A DNA stretch of 10,949 bases from Candidatus Methanofastidiosia archaeon (GTDB taxonomy: Archaea; Methanobacteriota_B; Thermococci; Methanofastidiosales; Methanofastidiosaceae), in assembly GCA_003558335.1 (NCBI GenBank), contig PWMA01000108.1, forward strand, positions 1 to 10,949, read 5' to 3'. The translations under genes and the position numbers were made by a program. The notes under the pieces are model-generated. The model saw nothing but the letters and a program-made list of their open reading frames with translations, ran no database searches and was not told where the DNA came from. Below, one piece after another: positions 5,785 to 10,949 of this stretch. Every line of letters starts with the position of its first letter. Position 1 is the first letter of the stretch.

Positions 5785-6249
5785 ATGGGCCCGTGTGAAG
5801 AAAAACTTTACAAATTTTTGAAAGAAAAAAATAGTAGTGCAGAACTGCTAATTTTTGATAAATCCTGTCACTCAGTTTCAGAAGCTGCTAAAACTGCCAA
5901 AGCCAATCCAGAAGATTTTATCAAGAGCATATGTATTGTTGATAAAAATGAGGATATGATCGTTGCCATAGTTAAGGGAAAAGATAGGACAAGCACCAGT
6001 AGAATAGCTAAATCATTGAACATTGAAAGGCCAAGAATAGCTACACCTAAAGAGATCTTATCAAAAACAGGTTACCCCTGTGGTGGGATACCTCCTTTTG
6101 GATATAATGCTAAATTTCTAATAGATCCAAAAGTTATGGAAAAGGAAACTGTATACGGCGGGGGCGGTTCTGAACGTGCTCTAGTTAAAATATCTACTTC
6201 AGAGTTAAAAAGAATAAATAATGGTAAAATTATAAAAGTTTCAAAATAG
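5785..6249 (+). CDS. YbaK/EbsC-family aminoacyl-tRNA deacylase
   Basis: A 154-residue single-domain trans-editing protein of the YbaK/ProRS-INS superfamily. Members hydrolyse misacylated tRNA, classically Cys-tRNA(Pro) or Ala-tRNA(Pro). The sequence shows the conserved Lys in FIKSICIV (K47), the glycine-rich GYPCGGIPPFGY loop (96-107) that lines the substrate pocket, and the GGGGSERALVKIS strand (125-137). HSVSEAAKTAKANPED near the N-terminus is also typical. Its length equals the usual size of the free-standing protein. The subgroup (YbaK-, ProX- or YeaK-like) and hence the exact mischarged tRNA cannot be fixed by eye. It is monocistronic with a leaderless-type promoter and lies divergent from the formyltransferase gene. 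Confidence 0.88.
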   Translation: MGPCEEKLYKFLKEKNSSAELLIFDKSCHSVSEAAKTAKANPEDFIKSICIVDKNEDMIVAIVKGKDRTSTSRIAKSLNIERPRIATPKEILSKTGYPCGGIPPFGYNAKFLIDPKVMEKETVYGGGGSERALVKISTSELKRINNGKIIKVSK

Positions 6250-6318
6250 AGTTGATATCCTAACATATATGAAAAATAAAGAGCATAATATAATTAAATT
6301 TATTCTTAAATATCAACT
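6250..6318. repeat. 9-bp inverted repeat bracketing a convergent intergenic region
   Basis: AGTTGATAT (6250-6258) and ATATCAACT (6310-6318) are perfect reverse complements separated by 51 AT-rich bases. One arm overlaps the stop region of the YbaK-family gene and the other covers the last codons of the ferredoxin gene. A long-loop termination structure or chance are both possible. Confidence 0.25.
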
Positions 6319-6491
6319 AAGATCATTGCTTGTTGAGGGCATTTTTTTACGCAGCCGCCTAAACCATCACATAACTCTTCATCAACTACCGCTTTTCCAG
6401 ATTCCATTGACACAATCTTTAAGGGACAAATGACAGAGCATATTCCACAACCGTTGCACTTTTCAGGAACTACTCTAACAATTTTTCTCAT
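6306..6491 (-). CDS. Small two-motif ferredoxin with seven cysteines
   Basis: A 61-residue electron carrier of the bacterial-type 2[4Fe-4S] ferredoxin fold. The first motif is complete: C12-NG-C15-GI-C18-SVI-C22-P. The second reads C41-DG-L44-GG-C47-VKK-C51-P, with Leu replacing the second Cys. By the usual cross-ligation, C12/C15/C18 pair with C51 in one [4Fe-4S] cluster, while C41/C47/C22 leave only three ligands for the other, compatible with [3Fe-4S] or a labile fourth iron. The CDGLGxC form recurs in archaeal ferredoxin-like proteins, so it is not a sequencing slip. The N-terminus (MRKIVRVVPEKCNGCG) is standard. It has its own promoter with a palindrome. The redox partner is not evident; the neighbouring genes belong to other transcripts. 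Confidence 0.9.
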   Translation of the reverse strand: MRKIVRVVPEKCNGCGICSVICPLKIVSMESGKAVVDEELCDGLGGCVKKCPQQAMILVDI

Positions 6492-6510
6492 AAAAACTAC
6501 CCGATATTAT

Positions 6511-6536
6511 CTAGAAAATCTAGTTATATTTTATAA
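6511..6536 (-). promoter_or_regulatory. Ferredoxin promoter with an interrupted palindrome
   Basis: On the minus strand the TATA stretch TTATAAAATATA covers 6524-6536. Directly downstream, CTAGA-aaa-TCTAG (plus-strand reading, 6511-6523) is a perfect 5-bp inverted repeat with a 3-base centre. It lies between the TATA box and the expected start point near 6504, the same geometry as the MFS operator. Confidence 0.45.
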
Positions 6537-6635
6537 GATTATTGGCTTTTTAATAGTTGAAGTGAGTCAATTAAAATTATAAATTAATTAATATTTTCAA
6601 TGGTGTAAATAGTATATAAGAAAAATGCATCGCTG

Positions 6636-7361
6636 CTACTTCTTTATGCAAAGATATTTGGCAAAAAATCCACTTTTATATTCTTTAGACTTAATTATGA
6701 AGCCTGAATCATTGATTAGTTTTTCCATTATCTCGCTAGTTGTAGAAAATTCTTCACTTATATGTTTTCTCATACTCTCTTTCATTCTATAATCTTCAGC
6801 CTGATTAATCCAATCTTCAACAGACTTTTCAAAAAAATCAAAATCAAATGAAAAAACAACATCATATAAGTAAAACTTACCATTATTTTTTAACATTGAT
6901 TTAATATTTTTTAAAGCAATTAATTTCCAGAAATCTGGAAGATGGTGCAGGGCCATGTTAGATATTGCAAAATCAAAGAGATCTCCTTTATGGGCGTATG
7001 ATAAAAATCCTGCATTATAAAAACTAATGTTGTTGACTCTTCTTTTATGGGCTTTATTTTTTGCATATTTAAGCATATTTTTTGATACATCTAATGCTAA
7101 AACAAATTTACATCTTTTTGCAGCTTCAATAGAAAATTCGCCCGTTCCACAGCCTATCTCAACAAGAGTGTCCTCTTCTTTAATATCAAGGGCCTTTATT
7201 ATGTCTTCTATTTCTTTTTTGATATCTCTTAATGAAGACATTCTTTTATCATATATTTCAATCTCCTTCATATCATTATAATTGGTGCCGAGAGATTTAA
7301 ATTCATTATAATAATAATTTTTATTTAAAATGTTTTCATTGTTCAATCTATCGTTCTCCAT
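6636..7361 (-). CDS. Class I SAM-dependent methyltransferase, last gene of the lipid operon
   Basis: A 241-residue Rossmann-fold methyltransferase. Motif I is L-V-E68-IGCGTG74-EF, the SAM-binding glycine loop. The acidic residue after strand 2 is D91 in LALDVSKNML; motif IV-like FDFAISNMALHHLPD (129-143) follows, then LKNNGKFYLYDVVF. The first 50 residues are polar and Asn-rich and may form a substrate cap. The C-terminal third (FEKSVEDWINQAEDYRM onward) resembles the ubiquinone/menaquinone-type small-molecule methyltransferases in layout. Its ATG follows the CarS stop codon without a single spacer base, so it is translationally coupled to the phospholipid genes. That context makes a lipid or lipid-head-group substrate possible, but sequence alone does not show it. 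Confidence 0.85.
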   Translation of the reverse strand: MENDRLNNENILNKNYYYNEFKSLGTNYNDMKEIEIYDKRMSSLRDIKKEIEDIIKALDIKEEDTLVEIGCGTGEFSIEAAKRCKFVLALDVSKNMLKYAKNKAHKRRVNNISFYNAGFLSYAHKGDLFDFAISNMALHHLPDFWKLIALKNIKSMLKNNGKFYLYDVVFSFDFDFFEKSVEDWINQAEDYRMKESMRKHISEEFSTTSEIMEKLINDSGFIIKSKEYKSGFFAKYLCIKK

Positions 7362-7934
7362 CTACCACTTGGTATCGTGGATTTTAAGATGATATCCTAT
7401 ACGATCAAGAGTAATTTTTATTGAAGGGAGGAATAAAAATATACCGATGATAATTGTTAGTGGTGGTAAGTATAAGGGAGAACAAACAATAAGCGCTCCG
7501 CACAAAAAATCTATTTGATCCATAGGTTTCCAAGATTCGCCTGGTTTTTTACCGATTCTCCTTTTAGCCACACTTTTAACAAAGTCTCCAAACATTGCGC
7601 CTAACCCCATTAGTATTCCCCATAAAATCCAATTTATTGTTGAATAGTCCAACAAAGATATAGTTTGTATTGAAGGGTCGTGGTAAACAAATCTTTGGAC
7701 AAATACAATTAATGTTGCAAGAAAAATTGCTGCAAATAAACCCCTATAAGTTTTATTTTTACCTGCAATGGGAGCATTCCTAAATTCTCTGCCAAAATCA
7801 ATTGGTGTAGAGAATCTATCTTTGAATATTTTTTTTGCGAACACTGGCGCCATATTACCTACATATGCAGGCATTATAAACCATATGCATGAAAGTGCAT
7901 ATATTGAAACGTGGCCTAGTTGAGGTGGGATCAT
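7362..7934 (-). CDS. carS: CDP-archaeol synthase (CarS family)
   Basis: An integral membrane CTP:archaetidate-type cytidylyltransferase. It activates unsaturated archaetidic acid (digeranylgeranylglyceryl phosphate) with CTP to give CDP-archaeol, the precursor of archaeal polar lipids. Family blocks in order are PAYVGNMAP (22-30), TPIDFG (43-48), GKNKTYRG (58-65), the variant of the usual GDGKTWRG, FGDFVKSVAKRRIG (115-128) and MDQIDFLCGAL (138-148). About five hydrophobic segments are visible. Start choice: GTGAT at about 7939-7943 is a ribosome site four bases before the ATG at 7934, giving 190 residues. A TTG at 7952 would add six residues and overlap the preceding stop. It is the middle gene of the operon, 14 bases after the phosphatidyltransferase and directly abutting the methyltransferase. 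Confidence 0.92.
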   Translation of the reverse strand: MIPPQLGHVSIYALSCIWFIMPAYVGNMAPVFAKKIFKDRFSTPIDFGREFRNAPIAGKNKTYRGLFAAIFLATLIVFVQRFVYHDPSIQTISLLDYSTINWILWGILMGLGAMFGDFVKSVAKRRIGKKPGESWKPMDQIDFLCGALIVCSPLYLPPLTIIIGIFLFLPSIKITLDRIGYHLKIHDTKW

Positions 7935-7948
7935 GGTAATCACGTTTA

Positions 7949-8554
7949 TCAAAAGGGTGATTTGGAAAGATAACTTAATATATTATATTTAGATTTAACG
8001 ATCGTTTTAATTTCAGGATCTATATCTTTATACTTTATATAAATTATAGAGTGTTCTATAAATGTAATAAATCCTAATGTTAGTATTAAGTACATCATCG
8101 GTGAGTAATTATTAACATAAAACATTATGGGTAAAAATATGTAAAAGGATCTAGCAAATGCTTTTCCTGAATATAAATGGAGTCTTGTTTTTCCTTTATG
8201 TAATGCGTAAAGAAGAACTCTTTCAGTGGCATATACTGATAAAAAAATTCCAAATAGTAATATGTTGTCCAAAAGTATTTCAGATCTAAATAGGTATATA
8301 AAAACAAGACCTAATAAAAGTAATAGTTCGTCAGCAAAACTATCAAGCATTGACCCTAACTCGGTTGCTAAATTGTATCTCCTTGCTATTGGTCCATCGA
8401 TATAATCCGAGACCCCACATATGTAAAAAAATATTGTAAATAATAAGAGTTCTTGCATATAAGCTAAATAAACTAAAAAGGGTGCTAAAAAGAACCTAAT
8501 AGATGTGATTAAATTAGGCAAAGATTTAAGCTCGTTAATAGAAAAATTAGCCAT
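7949..8554 (-). CDS. CDP-alcohol phosphatidyltransferase, first gene of the lipid operon
   Basis: A membrane enzyme that replaces CMP of a CDP-lipid with a polar alcohol, here most likely acting on CDP-archaeol made by the next gene. The full signature D-xx-DG-xx-AR-x8-G-xxx-D-xxx-D is present: D50, D53-G54, A57-R58, G67, D71 and D75, so the Mg sites and base D75 are intact. LPNLITSIRFFLAP at 12-25 is the usual amphipathic entry to helix 1, and about six membrane helices fit the 201 residues. HLYSGKAFAR near 145 is another conserved loop of the family. The alcohol (serine, inositol phosphate, glycerol phosphate or other) cannot be assigned by eye. There is no Shine-Dalgarno; a TATA box 25 bases before the ATG indicates a leaderless operon transcript. 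Confidence 0.88.
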   Translation of the reverse strand: MANFSINELKSLPNLITSIRFFLAPFLVYLAYMQELLLFTIFFYICGVSDYIDGPIARRYNLATELGSMLDSFADELLLLLGLVFIYLFRSEILLDNILLFGIFLSVYATERVLLYALHKGKTRLHLYSGKAFARSFYIFLPIMFYVNNYSPMMYLILTLGFITFIEHSIIYIKYKDIDPEIKTIVKSKYNILSYLSKSPF

Positions 8555-8574
8555 GAAACAAAGAAAAAAATAGG

Positions 8575-8582
8575 ATATAAAA
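8575..8582 (-). promoter_or_regulatory. TATA box of the lipid operon (leaderless)
   Basis: The minus strand reads TTTTATAT, centred about 25 bases upstream of the ATG at 8554. The transcript would start at or next to the first codon of the phosphatidyltransferase gene. Confidence 0.5.
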
Positions 8583-8629
8583 GTTTAACTGAAATAAATT
8601 AAATATTTTTTTAAATCAAAATATTCATA

Positions 8630-9289
8630 TCAAGCTTGAAATTCAGAAATCTTTGAAAATGCTAAAGCTACTATGTTTTCGTTTCCCGATTTTGCTCCGT
8701 AATCTATTGCTAAAGCAAATGATTCTATAGCCTCTTTTTTAAGGTTCAGATTTTCTAGAGATACCCCTTTTAAATAATAGGTTTCAGATATTTGGTAAGA
8801 ATTATCTGAATCAGAAGAATATTCTAGCGCCCGATCTAGATAATTTATGGCCCCTTTATACTCTGTAAGTTGATTTAGAAAATGTGCTATTCCATTGTAA
8901 GATTTCAATACAATTTCTTCATCTTGAACTTTTTTTCCAAAATTTATTGCATTTTTAAAATAATGGATCATTTCTCTGCAGTTATTTAATTGTCCAAAAA
9001 TTAATCCAATGCTAAAATACGCCCAAGAAACGCCCCGATAGTTGTCTATAGTTTTGTGGTAATCTAGTGCTTTTTTAAAACAATCAATAGCTAAATCATA
9101 CTTTCTTTGATTGTCATAGGCTATTCCCATATTGTGGTATGCCATCCCAACTTCCTTTATTCTTCGATCCTTAATTGAATTATCTATAGATTTTTTGAAT
9201 AGTTCAATTGCTGCATCATAATTGCCTTCGTTTAATAATTTATTAGCTTCAAGTAAGGAGGGATTTTTTAAATTATTCTGTTTTTCCAT
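8630..9289 (-). CDS. TPR-repeat protein with a 40-residue period
   Basis: A 219-residue soluble protein made almost entirely of tetratricopeptide repeats. I count one partial and four clear units: LLNEGNYDAAIELFKKSID; YHNMGIAYDNQRKYDLAI with FKKALDY; YFSIGLIFGQLNNCREMI; YNGIAHFLNQLTEYKGAI with LDRALEY; and YLKGVSLENLNLKKEAI with FALAIDY. The period of about 40 residues is longer than the classical 34 and resembles LGN/kinesin-light-chain-type TPRs used in signalling scaffolds. There is no signal peptide and no other domain. It is transcribed from its own promoter between the lipid operon and the sensor/receiver gene, all on the same strand. A role as a partner of the nearby signalling protein is possible but unproven. 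Confidence 0.85.
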   Translation of the reverse strand: MEKQNNLKNPSLLEANKLLNEGNYDAAIELFKKSIDNSIKDRRIKEVGMAYHNMGIAYDNQRKYDLAIDCFKKALDYHKTIDNYRGVSWAYFSIGLIFGQLNNCREMIHYFKNAINFGKKVQDEEIVLKSYNGIAHFLNQLTEYKGAINYLDRALEYSSDSDNSYQISETYYLKGVSLENLNLKKEAIESFALAIDYGAKSGNENIVALAFSKISEFQA

Positions 9290-9307
9290 AAGAGAGATAA
9301 GAGAATA

Positions 9308-9471
9308 ATGTATATATATTTTTGTTATAGATTTAGGTTGAAAGCAGAAAACGGTGAAATAGTAGCGGCAAATGAAAGGTATAAAACAAATTATCTTGAA
9401 TTAAATGCAGTAATGGTTAGAAAGAAGTTCATATTGACGCTATAGTTAAAATAGAAAAATATTTTCATTAA
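9308..9471 (+). pseudogene. Frameshifted YegP/DUF1508-family remnant
   Basis: The + strand encodes a recognisable DUF1508 (YegP) unit. YRFRLKAENGEIVAANERYK matches the family core (FRLKAxNGEIIAxSEGYxS), followed by LNAVMVRKK, which parallels LNGIESVKK. That frame ends at a TAG at 9443. One base after shifting frame near 9428 the sequence continues HIDAIVKIEKYFH to a TAA at 9469, matching the family's expected continuation after KKN. So a base has been lost between 9427 and 9430. The N-terminus is short, and its ATG at 9308 overlaps the promoter of the divergent TPR gene, so the beginning may also be lost. The function of the family is poorly known. The remnant converges on the receiver gene, ending ten bases before its stop. 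Confidence 0.68.
9311..9321 (-). promoter_or_regulatory. TATA box of the 40-residue-period TPR gene (leaderless)
   Basis: The minus strand reads AAATATATATA, centred 27 bases upstream of the ATG at 9289 with no Shine-Dalgarno between. It also overlaps the beginning of the YegP-like remnant on the other strand. Confidence 0.55.
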
Positions 9472-9480
9472 TTTTATTCT

Positions 9481-10473
9481 TTAACTGATTTCCTTAATTA
9501 ATGCTTTTATGTCTTCTGTAATCCATGGTTTTTCAATGAAAATATCTACTAAATCCTTTGAGTTTTTCTCGTTTTTTAATAAATCGTTAGGATATGCAGT
9601 TATAAGCGCTCTTTTTATGTTTGGATATTTTTCTTTAACTTGGTTTAAGAAATCTATTCCATTGATTCCAGGTAATCTATAATCAGATATTACCAATGAG
9701 AAATCTCTTTCTTTTAGTTGCTCTAAGCCTGCTTCTGCTGTTTTAGCTATGAAAACATTATTTAGTGTATCTTGATTTTTAATCAAAGAAAATAAACTAA
9801 CTAATATTTGTGATTCATCGTCTACTATCAAAATGTTTTTTGGATTAGTGAATATATTACTAGAATCATTACTTTGAACAAAATCGGATTTTTCCCCATC
9901 TAGAGAAGATATATCAGTTCCTTTATGATTATATTGATCGTTGAAAACTAGTTGGGGATCTAAATCTAAATTTGGTGAATTATCTTTTTTTATTTTGATA
10001 TCGAAAACTACATCTCCTGATATTTCTTGTTTGATATCGGATTCTATTTGATTTTCATTATTCCTTATGTATAAAGTTCCACCACTATTTTCGAGCAATT
10101 TATTAATTTTGTATAAATCTATTTTTGATTTATTATTATTTTCAAGAATAGACTCCAAACTACCGTTAGAAATATTTTGATTTTTTAAGGTGATACTGAT
10201 GTGAACATTATTCTCAGTTTCATATGTTTTAAAAAAAAGTTCGCCTGTATTAATTAACTCCATTATTTTTAATATTATACAAATCAACGAATAGTTTAAT
10301 TGATGAAAACTAAAATTAACTAGATTAACATCGTCAAAGTCTTCTCTAATTACATACCTATCTTTAAGCCGTTCTTGTAAAATAAGTATGCTTGCATTTA
10401 CAACTTCATTGACATTGACATTCTGATCATCTTCTTTGTAAAAAGCTAATTTTCTAAAGGCATTTGCAATCAA
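9481..10473 (-). CDS. Downstream part: degenerate kinase core plus intact receiver domain
   Basis: From a possible TTG at 10473 this gives 330 residues, but it has no Shine-Dalgarno or TATA box, and in-frame coding extends back to the TAA at 10609. Residues 40-160 follow the order of a histidine-kinase ATPase: a helix at the N-box position (HQLNYSLICIILKIMELI) lacking the key Asn, no DxGxG G1 motif, then a G2-like LYKINKLLENSGGTLYI and closing strand GDVVFDIKIK. Residues 212-330 are a receiver domain with all landmarks: D218-D219-E220, phospho-acceptor D264 in ISDYRLPG, T292 in LITAYP and K315 in IEKPW. The likely outcome is a phosphorylatable receiver fused to a catalytically dead ATPase fold. 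No DNA-binding or enzymatic output domain follows. Confidence 0.75.
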   Translation of the reverse strand: MIANAFRKLAFYKEDDQNVNVNEVVNASILILQERLKDRYVIREDFDDVNLVNFSFHQLNYSLICIILKIMELINTGELFFKTYETENNVHISITLKNQNISNGSLESILENNNKSKIDLYKINKLLENSGGTLYIRNNENQIESDIKQEISGDVVFDIKIKKDNSPNLDLDPQLVFNDQYNHKGTDISSLDGEKSDFVQSNDSSNIFTNPKNILIVDDESQILVSLFSLIKNQDTLNNVFIAKTAEAGLEQLKERDFSLVISDYRLPGINGIDFLNQVKEKYPNIKRALITAYPNDLLKNEKNSKDLVDIFIEKPWITEDIKALIKEIS

Positions 10474-10608
10474 ATCTATTCTTTTTGTGCTTTTTAGATT
10501 AAGATTTATTAGGTTTTCAAGATGATCAAGTTTTAAATCTTTAACATTATTTTTATTGCATTGATTTTTTAATTTATGGATTTCTTCTTTTAATAATGTC
10601 TTAATTAT

Positions 10609-10881
10609 TTATTCAATTCTTGGTGAACTTGTTTTAGTTAATAGGGAAAGTTTTTCTATATGATCTATTAAATCAAGATTAATAGAATTCTTACCTGTTT
10701 GATTCCTTAAAGTATCTAACTCTTCTTGAATCAATTCATTACTCAATATAGCGGAAGTCAAGCAATTATTAATTTCATGGATTATTCCTGGAATTAAATC
10801 TAATAAAATTGATAGTTCATTTGATAAATCTTCAGTAGATAAATTCATATCTAGAAGTTCTTTGTCTGAATACGCTTCCAT
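10609..10881 (-). CDS. Upstream part: H-box dimerisation helix of the split sensor
   Basis: Ninety residues from the ATG at 10881. It has an acidic N-terminus and then a two-helix segment with the phospho-acceptor motif H35-E-I-N-N39, the form used by HisKA-type kinases of the HEINN class, followed by a long polar helix and a stop at 10609. There is no transmembrane segment, PAS or GAF domain in front of the H-box, so the protein would be cytosolic and receive its signal through another protein. If the stop is real, this product is a free histidine phosphotransfer-like helix pair lacking any ATPase. Confidence 0.65.
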   Translation of the reverse strand: MEAYSDKELLDMNLSTEDLSNELSILLDLIPGIIHEINNCLTSAILSNELIQEELDTLRNQTGKNSINLDLIDHIEKLSLLTKTSSPRIE

Positions 10882-10918
10882 ATTCTAAAGCCTCTATAGT
10901 ATCCTAATTACTTTATAG

Positions 10919-10946
10919 TTTTCCATATATATAAACATATGGAAAA
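10919..10946 (-). promoter_or_regulatory. Promoter of the sensor gene with a palindrome around the TATA box
   Basis: TTTTCCATAT (10919-10928) and ATATGGAAAA (10937-10946) form a perfect 10-bp inverted repeat around an 8-base centre. On the minus strand the TATA-like TTTATATATAT covers about 10925-10935, within and beside that centre. A dimeric factor on this site would overlap the TATA box. A second, weaker box (ACTATAAAG, about 10910-10918) would give a nearly leaderless start. The element runs to the very end of the window. Confidence 0.45.
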
Positions 10947-10949
10947 AAA

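Larger units (their letters stand above)
9481..10881 (-). pseudogene. Hybrid sensor gene (H-box, ATPase-like, receiver) split by an in-frame TAA
   Basis: One reading frame runs from the ATG at 10881 to the TAA at 9481 (466 codons), interrupted only by a TAA at 10609-10611. Coding character continues without a frame change across it: SSPRIE, stop, then IIKTLLKEEIHKLKN. Domain order is an N-terminal H-box (H35 in GIIHEINNCLTS), a helical continuation, an ATPase-like region lacking clear N- and G1-boxes, a polar linker and a C-terminal receiver. TAA is used as a genuine stop by several genes in this window, so codon reassignment is not an explanation. A nonsense mutation, an assembly or read error, or programmed readthrough or reinitiation remain possible. 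The two halves are described separately. Confidence 0.75.

Noticed and set aside
6072..6266. 64-codon - strand frame over the YbaK-family gene
   Set aside because: Antisense to the glycine-rich active-site loops, which explains its proline-rich translation.
7027..7281. 84-codon + strand frame inside the methyltransferase gene
   Set aside because: Antisense to the SAM-binding core; hydrophobic Leu/Ser composition is a reverse-strand artefact.
8125..8307. 60-codon - strand frame within the phosphatidyltransferase
   Set aside because: Shifted-frame shadow of transmembrane helices; rich in Tyr and Phe with no motif.
10609..10611. Stop codon reassignment or pyrrolysine-type readthrough
   Set aside because: The codon is TAA, not TAG, and TAA terminates several intact genes in this window (for example at 108 and 4796), so recoding is unlikely.
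1..10949. CRISPR array, insertion sequence, tRNA, rRNA or defence-island genes
   Set aside because: I looked for regularly spaced repeats, transposase-like frames, cloverleaf patterns and defence domains and found none; the genes are mostly metabolic, lipid and signalling functions.

Overview
The window is strongly AT-rich and almost certainly archaeal. It carries a CDP-archaeol synthase (CarS family) next to a CDP-alcohol phosphatidyltransferase and a stand-alone LigD-type 3'-phosphoesterase. Many starts are either leaderless, with a TATA-like box about 25-27 nt upstream of the ATG, or preceded by a GGTG-type Shine-Dalgarno. A euryarchaeon from a metagenome is my best guess; no gene here fixes the lineage. 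The first 11 bases match the 3' end of Illumina adapters, so the left edge is probably an untrimmed contig end.

Layout, left to right. A C-terminal gene remnant (+) runs tail-to-tail into a UbiA-family prenyltransferase (-). Next come a tiny two-helix membrane protein (+), a 3'-phosphoesterase (-), and a 349-base gap with what looks like a decayed reading frame. Then an MFS transporter (+) with a perfect 14-bp palindrome between its TATA box and start, a TPR protein (-), a nitroreductase-fold flavoprotein (+) carrying the full active-site pattern of iodotyrosine deiodinases, and a formyltransferase (-), with a shared hairpin terminator between the last two. A YbaK/EbsC deacylase (+) and a seven-cysteine ferredoxin (-) follow.

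The right third is almost entirely on the minus strand. An operon for polar lipid synthesis reads CDP-alcohol phosphatidyltransferase, then CarS, then a SAM-dependent methyltransferase, with gaps of 14 and 0 bases. CarS would activate the archaeal lipid core with CTP, the phosphatidyltransferase would swap CMP for a polar head group, and the methyltransferase may modify a lipid or simply share the transcript. Upstream lie a 40-residue-period TPR protein, a frameshifted YegP/DUF1508 remnant on the + strand, and a hybrid sensor gene. That sensor has an H-box (HEINN), a degenerate ATPase-like region and an intact receiver domain, and it is split by a single in-frame TAA.

The items most worth a second look are the deiodinase-like flavoprotein, the split pseudokinase/receiver protein, the YegP remnant, the lipid operon with its methyltransferase, and the promoter palindromes. 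I see no CRISPR array, insertion sequence, tRNA, rRNA or defence system.
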